Positions 13,853 to 25,052 of a stretch of DNA of 64,000 nt are shown one piece after another (within the stretch, counting starts at the first letter, position 1; every line of letters starts with the position of its first letter). The notes beneath the pieces are model-generated. The model was not told the DNA's origin. It ran no database searches and was given only the letters and a program-made list of their open reading frames with translations. The translations under genes and the position numbers were made by a program. Origin of the DNA: Pagrus major (taxonomy: Eukaryota; Chordata; Actinopteri; Spariformes; Sparidae); contig NC_133221.1 in assembly GCF_040436345.1 (NCBI RefSeq), forward strand, positions 1,683,906 through 1,747,905, in the 5' to 3' direction.

Positions 13853-13933
<81 letters not shown>
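13853..13933. repeat. GT microsatellite
   Basis: An uninterrupted (GT)n of about 80 bp. Confidence 0.95.
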
Positions 13934-13934
<1 letters not shown>

Positions 13935-15180
13935 ATCAGTTAATAATAATAGATACTGGCTGTGTTGTGTTCAAGAGGAAGAGTCGACCGTGAGCTCTCC
14001 TCTGTTTCACCGTCACTCCGCCATGTTGTAGGCGAAGAGGTCAGCGTCACCATCATGTCTTTTTGTCTGGACATCGTGTCCTGTCGAGACATCTTGTCCA
14101 CTATGATTCACCTCAAGGTTAAAACCAGCGACTGTCGCACCGACGTCCTCGTCACTTCATGTGAGAAGCTGCCTGATGTCAGTTACGTACAACAAACCAC
14201 ACACAGCTGCAGTGAAACATATTTAAACTGGCAGTAGACAACTTTTAGCTTCAACTTCTCACTCTGAAGTAAATAGTGATGTCACAGTGTGACGTCTGTA
14301 GAAAAATGACGTCATCCAAGTATTCGTTCCCTGTAACCGAAACAGGAAGAGGCATCATGTTCCCCGGTCTCTATCTGCAGTGGAACAACTGTGGAAACTC
14401 TCCACTGCAGAAGAAGAAGCTGCTGATGGAGGAGGTGAAGGAGGTGAAGAGGGAGAGAGATAGAAACCGAGGTGAAACAAGAGTGAACAGACGGACGTTC
14501 ACTGGATGGAGACGCTCTGGTGTCGTGTCAAAGTCCGTTCCCCTGTTGATGTGTGTCTCCTCTCAGCACCGGGACCAGAGACGCTTCAGAGCCTGACGAC
14601 TGATTAATACAACCAGCTGTTTGACTGAGTTTACAGACCTGAGATCAGAGTTTCTGGATCAAACTGAGATTGTAAAGGTTGGTTTTTGCTGTGGACAGGA
14701 GCTGCAGGGAAACACCAGGAGAGGAGAAGCTGAAAAGTTGTTTGTTTGAAGTTTAGTTTTTGGACGCTGGTGCGTTGTTCACATGGACATTTACACCTTT
14801 TTGAAGCTGAGATCTTCACTGTAGCCGATAAGCTGCTGCTAAGTCAGTGCACAAGCTTGAGCATGTAAATAATCATTAATTAGTCTTTTCAAATCAATTT
14901 GGGGATCTCTGGGCTTGGATTACACCGGACGAGACGTCTCCAGCTACTTCAGCTGTTTTGCTGTGAAGCTCCAGAAATGATTGGTGGACTACTGATTTTC
15001 CATCAGCATGAGGGGGAGGAGATACTGACTGATTTAAATGTTTTGGTGAACTGTTCCTTTAACTGTTAGACATTTAAAATGTCGGTGTACCTGCTCTGTG
15101 AGAGTGGCTGACAGTAAAACCTCCAGTGTGGACCGCCTGCTCCGGTTCAGATTTTAGATTCTTCTAATTTAAACTTAATA
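13935..15180. other. intergenic DNA downstream of edem2
   Basis: No exon recognised. A dispersed-repeat-like stretch lies at about 14895-15065 and ends 'gaactgttcctttaa', a teleost repeat terminus. Confidence 0.4.
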
Positions 15181-15184
15181 AGAA

Positions 15185-15190
15185 TTTATT
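15185..15190 (-). terminator. candidate edem2 poly(A) signal
   Basis: TTTATT on the plus strand is AATAAA on the minus strand, about 390 bases past the edem2 stop codon. It is the first canonical hexamer I found downstream of the stop. No transcript supports it. Confidence 0.45.
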
Positions 15191-15577
15191 TTCTTCTTCA
15201 TCCTTCAGTATGAAGACAACAGCCACACGCTGGCAGTGAACAAATAAAGAGTACGACACATCACACAACCAGCACAGCACTTCTAATAAATAAAATATAT
15301 TTCACCTTCAGTTTAAATTACAGCAACAGAGTCAACAGAGTCAACAGAGTTGGTCAGTCGGTGGTTTTCTGGTCCTGAGTTCCTTCATGGAATGATTTTT
15401 TCCCCTCCCAGTTAAACTGGTTTGGAAATGGGAACCACGTAACTCCACTTGTGGCTGTTTATCGAGGTTATTTGCACGCTGACATGTTGAAAAAGAAACA
15501 GTTTTTTACATGACAGCAAAGAACAGAGTTATTTGTGCTACGTGTGAACAGGCGGTCCGGACTGTGAGCGTCAGGTG

Positions 15578-17289
15578 TTATCGGTGAAAACTTGTCCCAG
15601 GATGGAGAGTCGAGCGCTGAAGGGCTGAACGGGGCAGGACAGCAGGGGGGGGCGTCTTCCTCTCTCCTGCTTTTAGCGCGATGCTCTCTGATTGGCTGGC
15701 GGGAGGTCCTCCTGTCTGCTCGGCGGGCGGCTTCGGCTTCTTCCCTGCGGGCTGCGACAGGCTGAGCAGGATGTCTCGGAGCTCCTGTCGGTCCCGGGCG
15801 TGGCGGCTGCAGCAGTACAGCGCCGCCGGGTCGAGAGGGTGAGCCTCCGTGTTGAAGATGAACCCCCCCGCCCCTAAAATGCACCGCCCCCCCTCGCCTC
15901 CCTCCTCCCAGGAGCCGTCCCCCTCCGCCCCCCCGCCGTGCAGGAAGTGGGCGGGGTCAAACAGCAGGTACAGGTACTTGATGGTTTCAGCGAGAAAGAA
16001 GGACTCCATCCTGTTGTCCAGCTGGTGGTCTCGCAGGTCTTTAACCTGCAGGAAGATTTGAACGCAACACGTTAAAGATTAGAGCCAAATTTCATTTAAA
16101 AGATCTTTAAGTGTAAAATATTTCAACCCAGATATTTTATATACACGAAGTTATCGTGCTTAAGGAATCATCAATTCATTGATTAGTTGAACAGGAAAGG
16201 GATTTTCAATAATTCACTGAATGTTTAAAGCATTTATCAAGCAAACATTTGCTGGTTGCAGCTTCTCTACTTTAAAGATCTTTTTATAACTGATATTTAT
16301 CACTATTTTTAAACAGTCACTCGTCCTCAAATAAATGATTAAGATTAATAATTAACAATCGTTTGTTGCAGCCTAAGCAGATATTTTAGCGTCAGTCTGC
16401 GTCAGTGTCGGCTGAGACTTTTTATTCCTAAACTATGTAACATATAATTAATCATCACTCGAGTGTCCGTGGTGTGAAACGGTTTACCCAAACGTCCGTG
16501 CAGAATATCAGAGTAGCCTTCACAGTCTTGAGCAGCAGTTTTAGTTGGTGAATGTTGGACGTTCGTCTCGTGTCTGAATCTTCGTTGTTTGCTGGCGTAC
16601 ATGAATAAGGTTTTGGGCGGGAGGCAGCTATTGTTTGTGAAATTCTCTGGAAACTACAGATTGGTCAAATTTGCGGAAAGGCTGCGTGACAGGACATAAC
16701 TGCAAGGTTGTGCAGAATCCACAGGTATTGGTCGAATTTATGTTTATTATTGCAGAATCGCTAGAATCACAACTTCCTGGAGGGACTGCCGAACAAGCGT
16801 CAGGCTAAAGTCTGGTCTCTGAGAAAGGCTTTACGATCGGACGGACAGATCTTACGGTAGCGTATCCGCAGGGCGTCTTGGCGATCCTCTCGATGGACTC
16901 CAGAGCATCGAGGCCCAGCTGGAGGTAGGTGTGGTCACCTGTCGCCCTGAACAGGTACATGGCACTCTCTATTAACTCTGGAACAAATCAACACAGAAAC
17001 ATGAACTGTTAGTCGGGTCACAGTGTAGAAACTTACTGAAGTCATTCATTCGCTGCTCTGTCACTACTCAGAGGTTTTCACAATAAAAGATCCGTCACAG
17101 TGAAGGCTTTGATTTAACAAACCAAACAGCTGGTGGGCCGACCTGGTCTCAGTGGGTATCCCTCTCTCTTGTCCACAGTGTAACCCTGAGGGATGCTGTA
17201 AAACTCCGGCAGACCTCCAAACTGTCTCCACACCGAGTAATAATTCTGGAAAGTTCTCACCGCGCTGTCCAGGTTCCCCACGAGAGACT

Positions 17290-17365
<76 letters not shown>

Positions 17366-20300
17366 GAATTAATACAATTTAAAGTATCCTGAAAACCTCA
17401 TTTTTCTGAGAACTCAACTCAACAACATGTAGAACAAAGGTCGAGTTGTTTTTAGACATTTTAATGCAGAAATCTCACATATTATATCTTTGAGTTAAGA
17501 AAATAAGCGTTAAGTGTTTGTGTGTGTTTTCTGTGTAGTGTGTGTACCTGCAGGCCGGGCCAGAAGGCCTCCAGAGACTGGAAAACAGGCATGGAGACGG
17601 TCCCTTTATGCATCTGGACCCACAGGTACCAGTCGTCAAATCGGGTGTAGTTCTGAATGGCTCGATCGTACTCTGAGAAGAAAAAGGCACCACGTAAATG
17701 AGAAGGACGAAGAAGCTCTCAGCTGGGACACGGTTTGGTTTTTCCTTCTGTCTCTGTCTGAGTGTTACCCAGGAACATGTGGAGCAGCTCCTCGTCCTGC
17801 AGCATGATGGCTCCTTTCACCAGGTACTCAAAGTACGAGTCGACTCCCGCTCCGATTCCGGCATCCTGAGCCACCCACTTCTTAGACAGGATGTCAATGT
17901 GGTTTCCCACCTGCACGGACGGACAGACAGACAGGTGAGAGAGAGAGAGAGAGAGGGACAGGTGTCCAAAGAAAGAGTTTTTGGATCAGATCTTCTCTCA
18001 TTTCCTTTTGGGGTTTTTCTTTCTATTTGTCACTTCTTTCTTCTAAAAATCTCAAATCTATATCTTTTAACTTCTTCTATTCCTTCTGCCTTCTCCGTCA
18101 TAAGCTGAAAATCATCAGTCCTGTTTTGTAATGACATTTATATGTTTTGCCACGTAGTTAAAATATACAAAAATGAAGCTAAGAGGCAGTTTTCTGCACG
18201 ATGGAGCTACGTTACCAGTCCGATGTCAGATCTGGTCTTCCACAGGGCCCTAAGGGCTCGGCGGGCTACGTTCTCAAACGTTTCGTCTCCTGTTAGTCGG
18301 CTCAGCGTGGCGAACTCCAGGATGAAGGTTCCCACGCCGGCCGTACAAGTGACGGGTGTTTCAGTGGGACTGACGCCATTCAGGAGGTTCACCGTACCGT
18401 ACGGCATGCCGGTGGCAGTCTGGAACGCTACGATCATTTACACAACACGTCAAAGCTGGAAAACTACAGCACACAGCACAGGGCCAGAAGTCTGGTGCTG
18501 CAACACACAACAACTGTGACAAATAGTGAAAAACTTGCGTGAAGAAAATCATGTTAAATGTATGTAAGGAGACAGAAAAACATCTCAGCAGGAGTGTTTT
18601 GAGATAATAGATGGAGACTCTGAGAGCTCCGGTTCAGTCTGGTCCCGGGATCAGCTCGAGTTTATTACACAATTAACTCTATGCAACAGATTCTGCTGTG
18701 GTTTCCTTCTGAGTATTTTCAATTTCATTTTTCTGTCCTATCTTAAGTCAATATTCTGTGAATTCTATCCACTTCAGTTTTTAGACAAATATATCGTAGA
18801 TAAGTTAAGAATGTAAGTTGAAAACATTTAAAAATGAGCTTAAATTATCAAGAAAATGTGAAGAATTAAGAGTTTTGACATTATGATGTCTCTGTATTGT
18901 GTTACTGAAGTTAGCATGCTAACCAGCTAGCCCCAGCCCGTCCCAGTCCAAGGCTCCTGTGCTAACAATGTAACACTCCTTCCAGTCTGGACCACTAGCT
19001 GCACGGCTAACTGAGCTCACTAGACGGAAGCTAGCACCTTTTAAGTTCTTCACTTTTGCAGGACTTGCTTTTTATTTTTCTCTGACTTTGTTTCCTGGGA
19101 CTGTTAAACACAAGACAAATCTCTTGTGTGTGGAAACCAACTCGGCAATAAGCCTGATTCTGATTCGTCCGATCTGACTGGTGTGTGCGTTTTCATACCA
19201 GGAAGCAGCTTCCTGGCGGCGTCCTCGGCCATCCTCAGCAGCGGTCCTGAACAGGGCCACCCGGGCTCCAGCTCCATCCCTGCCCTACCTGCCAACAGGT
19301 GAGCCGACAGGAGACCACCCACCACTGCACACACACACACACACACGACAGTTTGACTCCTAAATTTCACTGAGACACAGAAAGCTACCTCCTGATTGGT
19401 TAATCCACCTCCTCCGTACCTCTGATGTTGGTTTCGAACACGGAGGCGTTGACGTCGATGTCAAAGTCCACGGTGTCTTGCAGGAGCGACGCAACGCGCT
19501 GAAACTCTGTGTGGTTTCCCAAAACCTTCAGTGAAACATTTACAAATTTCACATTATAACAACAACACGACTTCTGTCGCTCTTCATGCGACCTGAACGC
19601 AGCCAGGCGCTTCATCACACTCAAGACAGGAAGCTGACGTTTTTCTCTGCTAGTATCCAGGTGTGATCGCAGGTGTTCTGACAGTGTTAAAGGTCCTGTG
19701 AGATTATACTGATTCATAATGTGGCGTGTTATTAAATGTAAAAAGAAACACACAAAAGAAATCAGATCTCACCAGCAGAGTGTCGAGAGCATCGATCAGA
19801 GTGAGCGAGAAACTGTAGAGACAAGATGGAGCGGGAGGGTTTGTTTGGGACAAAATGTTGAATATCAAGCACAAAATATAACTTGATCTTAAAGTTACAC
19901 AGAAACAGAATTCACAGCTAAAGAAAGTGTAGTGTTTTATAGTGTAAGACTATTAAACAAAACAATCCAGCCATCATCTCCTCCTGATGATGTAAAGTCA
20001 GGTGAAGTCTCGTAGTCCACAACATTTCTGGAGCTTCACAGTAAAACAGAGTTGCAGCGTTCTGAAGTATCTGGAGACCTTCTGGTTGTTTGTTTCAAAA
20101 ACATCTGCTTCTTTCTGCTGCAGCCCAGTTTTTAATGCGAGGCTCCTCTTTATACCTCTCGAGTATTTAAATGTGCTGTGCCAAAACACGATGACGTCAC
20201 CTCACCTGCCCCAGGTGTCTTGTCCGTCACAGGTGAGGGGGCGGAGCTCGTCGTAGGGGAAAGCGTTGTCGAGGTAACTGTTGTAGGCGTGGTAGAACAT

Positions 20301-20984
20301 GGATTTGATGCGCTGTCTGAAAAATGAAGTTTACAGAGAGGGAAACTGTTTGGTTACAGTTTTGTAGACTAATGTGTTCATTCAAAAAAAAACTTTATTC
20401 CACAGTGAGATCGACGACAACAGAACAAATCTGCGTTCTTATTTATTCGGTCAACGGTTACAGTCAAGATTTTACACGAGAAAACAAACTAAATGATCTG
20501 TTTTCAGGTAAAAGACAAAAAATAAATAATGTGAATGACGACAAAAAATGGCAATTATTTAAATGAGTAGCTTATTGAAGTAATTCCTGATCAATTGTCT
20601 GATTGTTTCAGATGTGGTACAAGGAGACGTTTAATCTCATGAATATGACCTTTTAGCTCCTGATTCTGACTTTTTGTCCCATTATTGACTTTTTATCTCA
20701 TAATTATAATTTTCATCAAGCTTAGTTTTTATCTTTTTTTTCCTTTAATGGGCTTCCACATGTCTCCTCCTCCTCCTCTCTCTCTCTCACTTATTATTTA
20801 TTTTTATGTCGTTGCCCCTCACGTTGGTTATTTTAGACAGAGTGGAGATTCCAGCTGAATCTCTGCTGACAGGAACATTTCACTCAGTGTCTGTTTCAGT
20901 AGGACAGAAACCTCATTCAGTACTTTGACTTTCAGACTGTATCAATACTTCTTCCACCACTGGATCTTACTGAGTACAGTGTCT

Positions 20985-21056
<72 letters not shown>

Positions 21057-21127
21057 TGGGCGTGTGTGTGTGTGTGTGTGTGTGTGTCTGTGTGTGTGTG
21101 TGTGTGTGTCTGAGTGTGTGTGTGTCT

Positions 21128-21160
<33 letters not shown>

Positions 21161-21548
21161 CTGGGCGTGTGTGTGTGTGTGTGTCTGTGTGTGTGTGTGT
21201 GTGTGTCTGAGTGTGTGTGTGTCTCACCTGTGTGTGTGTGTGTGTCTGGGTGTGTGTGTGTGTGTATGTGTGTCTGGGCGTGTGTGTGTGTGTGTCTGGG
21301 TGTGTGTGTGTGTGTATGTGTGTCTGGGCGTGTGTGTGTGTGTCTGGGTGTGTGTGTGTGTGTGTGTGTGTCTCACCTGTGTGTGTGTGTGTGTGTCTCG
21401 CCTGTGTGTGTGCGCGTGTGCGTGTGCGTGTGCGTGTGTGTGTGTGTGTGTGTTACCTGACAGCAGCCATCTCCTCCTCGGTGAACTGATGAGCCGCCGC
21501 ATCGCTCAGCAGCCAAACAAACAGCGCCACGCACACGGGAGCGCGCAT
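15578..21548 (-). CDS. edem2: EDEM2, ER degradation-enhancing alpha-mannosidase-like protein 2
   Basis: Eleven minus-strand exons join in phase to 562 codons plus stop: 21548-21457, 20316-20206, 19812-19773, 19525-19420, 19324-19199, 18427-18216, 17910-17769, 17672-17548, 17287-17143, 16977-16856 and 16045-15578 (TAA at 15580-15578). All introns are GT-AG. The protein starts with a signal peptide (about residues 1-20, [19 protein letters not shown]) and continues with a glycoside hydrolase family 47 domain. Visible hallmarks are [11 protein letters not shown], the [12 protein letters not shown] segment with the likely catalytic acid Glu112, [46 protein letters not shown] (about 420-437) and the calcium-binding FNTEAHP motif (Thr473). 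EDEM family members act in the ER lumen, trimming mannose from misfolded glycoproteins to send them to ER-associated degradation. Length and exon number match mammalian EDEM2 (578 aa, 11 exons). The C-terminal tail is divergent and has no KDEL. The start was chosen because it precedes the signal peptide. Confidence 0.96.
17291..17363. repeat. CA microsatellite at the edem2 exon 9 acceptor
   Basis: (CA)n on the plus strand, so (TG)n in the edem2 transcript. It abuts the 3' splice site of exon 9 (exon start 17287), taking the place of a normal polypyrimidine tract. Confidence 0.95.
18905..19040. repeat. dispersed TAGC-rich repeat in edem2 intron 5
   Basis: Contains 'ttagcatgctaaccagctag' and 'tccagtctggacc' followed by 'cggctaactgagct'. 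The same phrases recur near 1440-1515 and 3665-3690, so this is a dispersed repeat of unknown family. Confidence 0.5.
20640..20720. repeat. degenerate 'tttttatctcatgattatgac' repeat
   Basis: Loose tandem copies of a roughly 20-bp unit lie in edem2 intron 1. A similar cluster lies at about 22180-22275 upstream of the gene. Confidence 0.5.
20981..21452. repeat. compound GT satellite in edem2 intron 1
   Basis: (GT)n interrupted by recurring phrases 'tctgggcgtg', 'tctgagtg' and 'tctcacctg', with higher-order duplication (blocks repeat roughly every 50-100 bp). In the edem2 sense the phrase 'cacaggtgaga' is a consensus 5' splice site and occurs at about 20981-20990, 21125-21133, 21221-21230 and 21371-21379. 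The real exon 1 donor is at 21457/21456, directly beside this array. Confidence 0.9.
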
Positions 21549-21990
21549 GGAGAGACACGGGGGGGGGGAGACCCGACAGCCGGGGGGGAGGCACGAGAAG
21601 AGCCGGAGAGAGAGCCGGCGGGAGAGCGATGCGGGAAACACGGGGAGACGTGGCCCAGAGAACCTCCAGCAGAACCAGGTGAGTCTGTGCTGTTTGTTGT
21701 GCTGCTGTCAGGAAGTGAACGATGAGCGCATGCGCCGTACGATGCACTGACGCGCAGGCTGATCCGAGCTGCGTTCAAGAGCAAACCGTGTTCAGCGACG
21801 TTCAAAACCACCGAACAAGCGACTGTAAGAGTCAGATTACTGTAAATACATTAACTCACATCAGCTGTGCATCATCTGCGGCGCCGACAGCGTTAGCTCG
21901 GCCTTTAACGACTCCAGCACAAGGAAAATATACGAAAACAAGAGAGCTCAACCCGGAAATGACTTTTTTACACTTCCGGTTCACCTGTCT
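21549..21990 (-). promoter_or_regulatory. edem2 5' UTR and CpG-rich promoter region
   Basis: G+C- and CpG-rich sequence directly upstream of the edem2 start codon. It contains a palindromic GCGCATGCGC (21726-21735), the core of an NRF1 site typical of housekeeping promoters, about 180 bp upstream of the ATG. An ACGTGG core (about 21648-21653) resembles half of an XBP1/UPRE element, but the flanks do not fit fully. No TATA box is apparent. The assignment is from motif and position only. Confidence 0.55.
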
Positions 21991-21994
21991 CAGT

Positions 21995-23612
21995 TAATTT
22001 ATTTTTTTTAAAATAGTTTTTCGGTTAAATGCCTCAGGTAAGGTGTGTGGTTACCACAGGCTGAAGATACCTACACGTGTGGCTCCGTGACATAAAATAC
22101 AACATTAAATGTCCCTCAGTTTAATTATAAACTCTTACATGTGTTAAAAATGGTAGTTGCTAACAATTAAATAGGCCTTTTTATCTCATGATTATGACTT
22201 TTTATCTCATGATTACGACTTTTATCTTATAATTATTACTTTTATCTCTTAATTCTGACTTTGTATCTCATGCTCACTGCAGTAAAATCATCTGTGGGGG
22301 TCACTAATACATTACCAACAACGATTATTTTAATCACAAATAATGAATTTTTCAATGTAATGAGTATTTATGTATTTTTTTTACATTGATATAAACAGGT
22401 TCAAAGAAACGTTTGAGAGTCACTGCACCATGTTCTCTCTGACTGACTGACAGTGACCACCTCTCTCTCTCTGGGCTGTGTACCATTTAATTTTTAAATG
22501 AAATAACTGTTGTCGTGAGCTACTTTACACAAGTGAAGCTGGGTGGACAGGTGTGTCTGGGGGGTGTTGTCTTTAGTATCTCTGGGCTCTGTGCAGACGT
22601 CGCACTTCACTGATAAATTCAGCATTAAATACAAAACATTAAGTTGTTTCCTTTCTTGTCGGTTTGTAGCAGCATCGCTGTAAAAGCCTGCCTGTGTTTT
22701 GTGTTTAAAGTGCGTTTTACCTCCCAGCAGCTGTTTAAACACACTGATTTCACCATTTACACCAAATTTATTTAGGAATAAAACATATTGAGGGAAAACA
22801 TGTGATTTTTTTCTTTTACAAATCCAGTAAACAGTAACCAATACAGGCTACTTCTTTGGAGAAAAAAAGGAAGTTGACAAGGTCACCAGACTCCCTTGAA
22901 TAAATGCTCAATTTTAAGACTTGTTGAGTTTGGAGAATCTTTATAAACTTTGTGAAACGCTGTCTACAACACATTCTTAACTATTTTGTCTGACTTGTTC
23001 ATTCGGCAAACGTTATACATGAAGATATTTCTTTCTTTGTGGACCAAACGTATGTGTTTGTTCCAGTGACGTTGGTGTACTTTGCACACAGAGCGGGGAA
23101 GTGAGATCTGACCACAAGAGGTCACCTGAGATGCATTTAATGCCAGGTGTGAATTGACAGGCTTGTAGCCATTAGCTATCAGCCTGTTTATCTTGGTTAG
23201 GGTCAGTTATCTTAGAGAAAAGCTCTGATTATAACTCGTGCCCTGCCTGTGAGAAGCACGTATCTGTAAAAAGGCAGAAAAACAGCCTGTTCTCAGCTGT
23301 GTGACGATGCATTTTGCAGCTAATCCAAGAGGGTTTTTAAAGAGTTCATTTAGTTTAAGAAGGAGGAGATTTCTCTGAACACATGAAGGAACACTTCATC
23401 CTTCAGTTCATCACAAACATTCACCAGCAACACATCTGGAGATACGTGGTTTTCAGGTGTGTAATATGCAAAGTAACTAGTAAACACAGCTGATAGTATT
23501 TGCTTCAGAGATGTAGTGGAGTACAAGTATAAAGTAGCATGAAATACAAAGACTCAAATTAAATACCAGTACCTCTAATTTGTGTTCAAGTAAAGTACTT
23601 GAGTAAATGTAC
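21995..23612. other. intergenic DNA between edem2 and the lectin cluster
   Basis: No coding exon recognised. Holds the 'tttttatctcatgattatgac' repeat cluster (about 22180-22275). A 90-bp stretch at about 23235-23325 recurs at 45755-45840 ('aaaggcagaaaaacagcctg' then 'tgacgatgcattttgcagct'). Confidence 0.5.
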
Positions 23613-24210
23613 TAAGTTACATTCCACCTCTGCATCCTGTGAATCTAGAAGAGGGCTGCAGATCACAGAGGCCGTTATGGAGGCGAATATGTTCATCAAT
23701 GAACCCAGTTTAATAACTGAAGAAATGATTGAGCTCAACTCATTATGAAATGTTCACTCATCATCACGTTCATAAAAACATCAACTGGATATTATTTTCA
23801 TTTCATAACAGACTTTAAAAAAACTTCTTTATTTAATTTCACACTTTTTACACATTTCTCACATTTCATTGACAGTGGTGTTGTCACCGCCCCCGTCATC
23901 CATCAGCCAATCACATGCGCCCGCCTCACTTCCACTAGCAAACTGAAGGAGTGCTAATTTAGCCAGTTAGCTCCTGTTAGCTGGAGCAACAACATCAGAG
24001 TCATTCTGAATCAACCAACTAGAGGCTGCTGCTGTAAATACACACAGACTGGCTCAACAGACTGAAAGGTGAGGTGCTGAATATCACTCTGAAATGAACA
24101 AAGACTTTTCATTTTAAAGACTCTTCAAACATTAAAGCTCATCTTTTTAATGTTTTCTTCACTGCAGTTTCCTCCAGTCAGTTCTTATCTCATCTAACCT
24201 GCAGTCATTT

Positions 24211-24350
24211 ATCTCATCACACAGTATATTATCTCATCACACAGTATATTATCTCATCACACAGTATATTATCTCATCACACAGTATATTATCTCATCAC
24301 ACAGTATATTATCTCATCACACAGTATATTATCTCATCACACAGTATATT
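24211..24350. repeat. 20-bp minisatellite, 7 copies
   Basis: Seven near-perfect tandem copies of 'atctcatcacacagtatatt'. The matching array in the duplicated unit (36299-36498) has ten copies. Confidence 0.95.
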
Positions 24351-24682
24351 ATCTCATCTATGTCAGGAAAGAGTGAATAAAGTCTGTTATAAGTTCCCAC
24401 AGCCCAATGAGATCACTTCAAATGTCTTGTTATAATCGACCAACAGTCTGAAACACAAAGATATTAAGTTTATGATCATATATGAGAAGAAAACATCAAA
24501 TCCTCACATTGAAGAAGCTTGAACCAGAGAATATTTGGTACGTTTAGTTGACAAATAACTGAAAGGATTAACTGATGATCAAAATAGTTCATGTGACTGA
24601 TCAGTTCATCCACATGTTGCAGGTCTATTCTGACACATTACATGAGGACTTTGAGGAAAGACTCACACAAACTCAACATTAA

Positions 24683-25052
24683 AGGAGCATTCTGTAGTTT
24701 TGGTGAAGAAATGTTAATGAGCAGAGAAAGATCTTCATTGGCTGATTTTTTTTTCTGCCTAAACAAACTAAATAAACAAACTCTTTGTTTTCATGACTGA
24801 ATAAACTGAATAAACAAACTGACCTTAAAGGACAACACAGTTTATACTGGTTTACTTTGTTTACATGTGGCGGACCCTGCCACCTCTCTAGCTTCAAACA
24901 GTGTTCTGGGACCTTATTCTCCTCTGAGAACAGCTTGTTTATTCACTGATGGAAAAGATAAATGTTTCTGAGTCTGTATTATTACCTCATTAATATTGTA
25001 AATATTAAAATTCTGAGTTTGAATTTCTCCTCCAAAACTACGTAGTGCCCCT
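24683..25052. mobile_element. piggyBac-type MITE at the 3' end of lectin A
   Basis: Bounded by TTAA on both sides (24679-24682 and 25053-25056), with inverted ends reading 'aaggagcattctgtagttttgg' (left) and 'aaggggcactacgtagttttgg' (right, reverse complement). The longer relatives at 29500-30790 and 41613-42902 have the same ends and carry a piggyBac-like transposase N-terminus, which supports the family. The right TTAA is read by lectin A as the last base of its Leu codon plus the TAA stop. Confidence 0.7.
24938..24943 (-). terminator. candidate lectin A poly(A) signal inside the MITE
   Basis: AATAAA on the minus strand about 110 bases past the lectin A stop codon. It lies within the MITE, so the 3' UTR would be transposon-derived. 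No transcript support. Confidence 0.45.

Noticed and set aside
21114-21725. Frames of CVCV and HTHT repeats near edem2 exon 1
   Set aside because: Translations of the GT satellite; the true coding exon is on the minus strand at 21457-21548.
24211-24350. Regular repeats resembling a CRISPR array
   Set aside because: A 20-bp unit in direct tandem with no spacers, in a vertebrate genome; it is a minisatellite.
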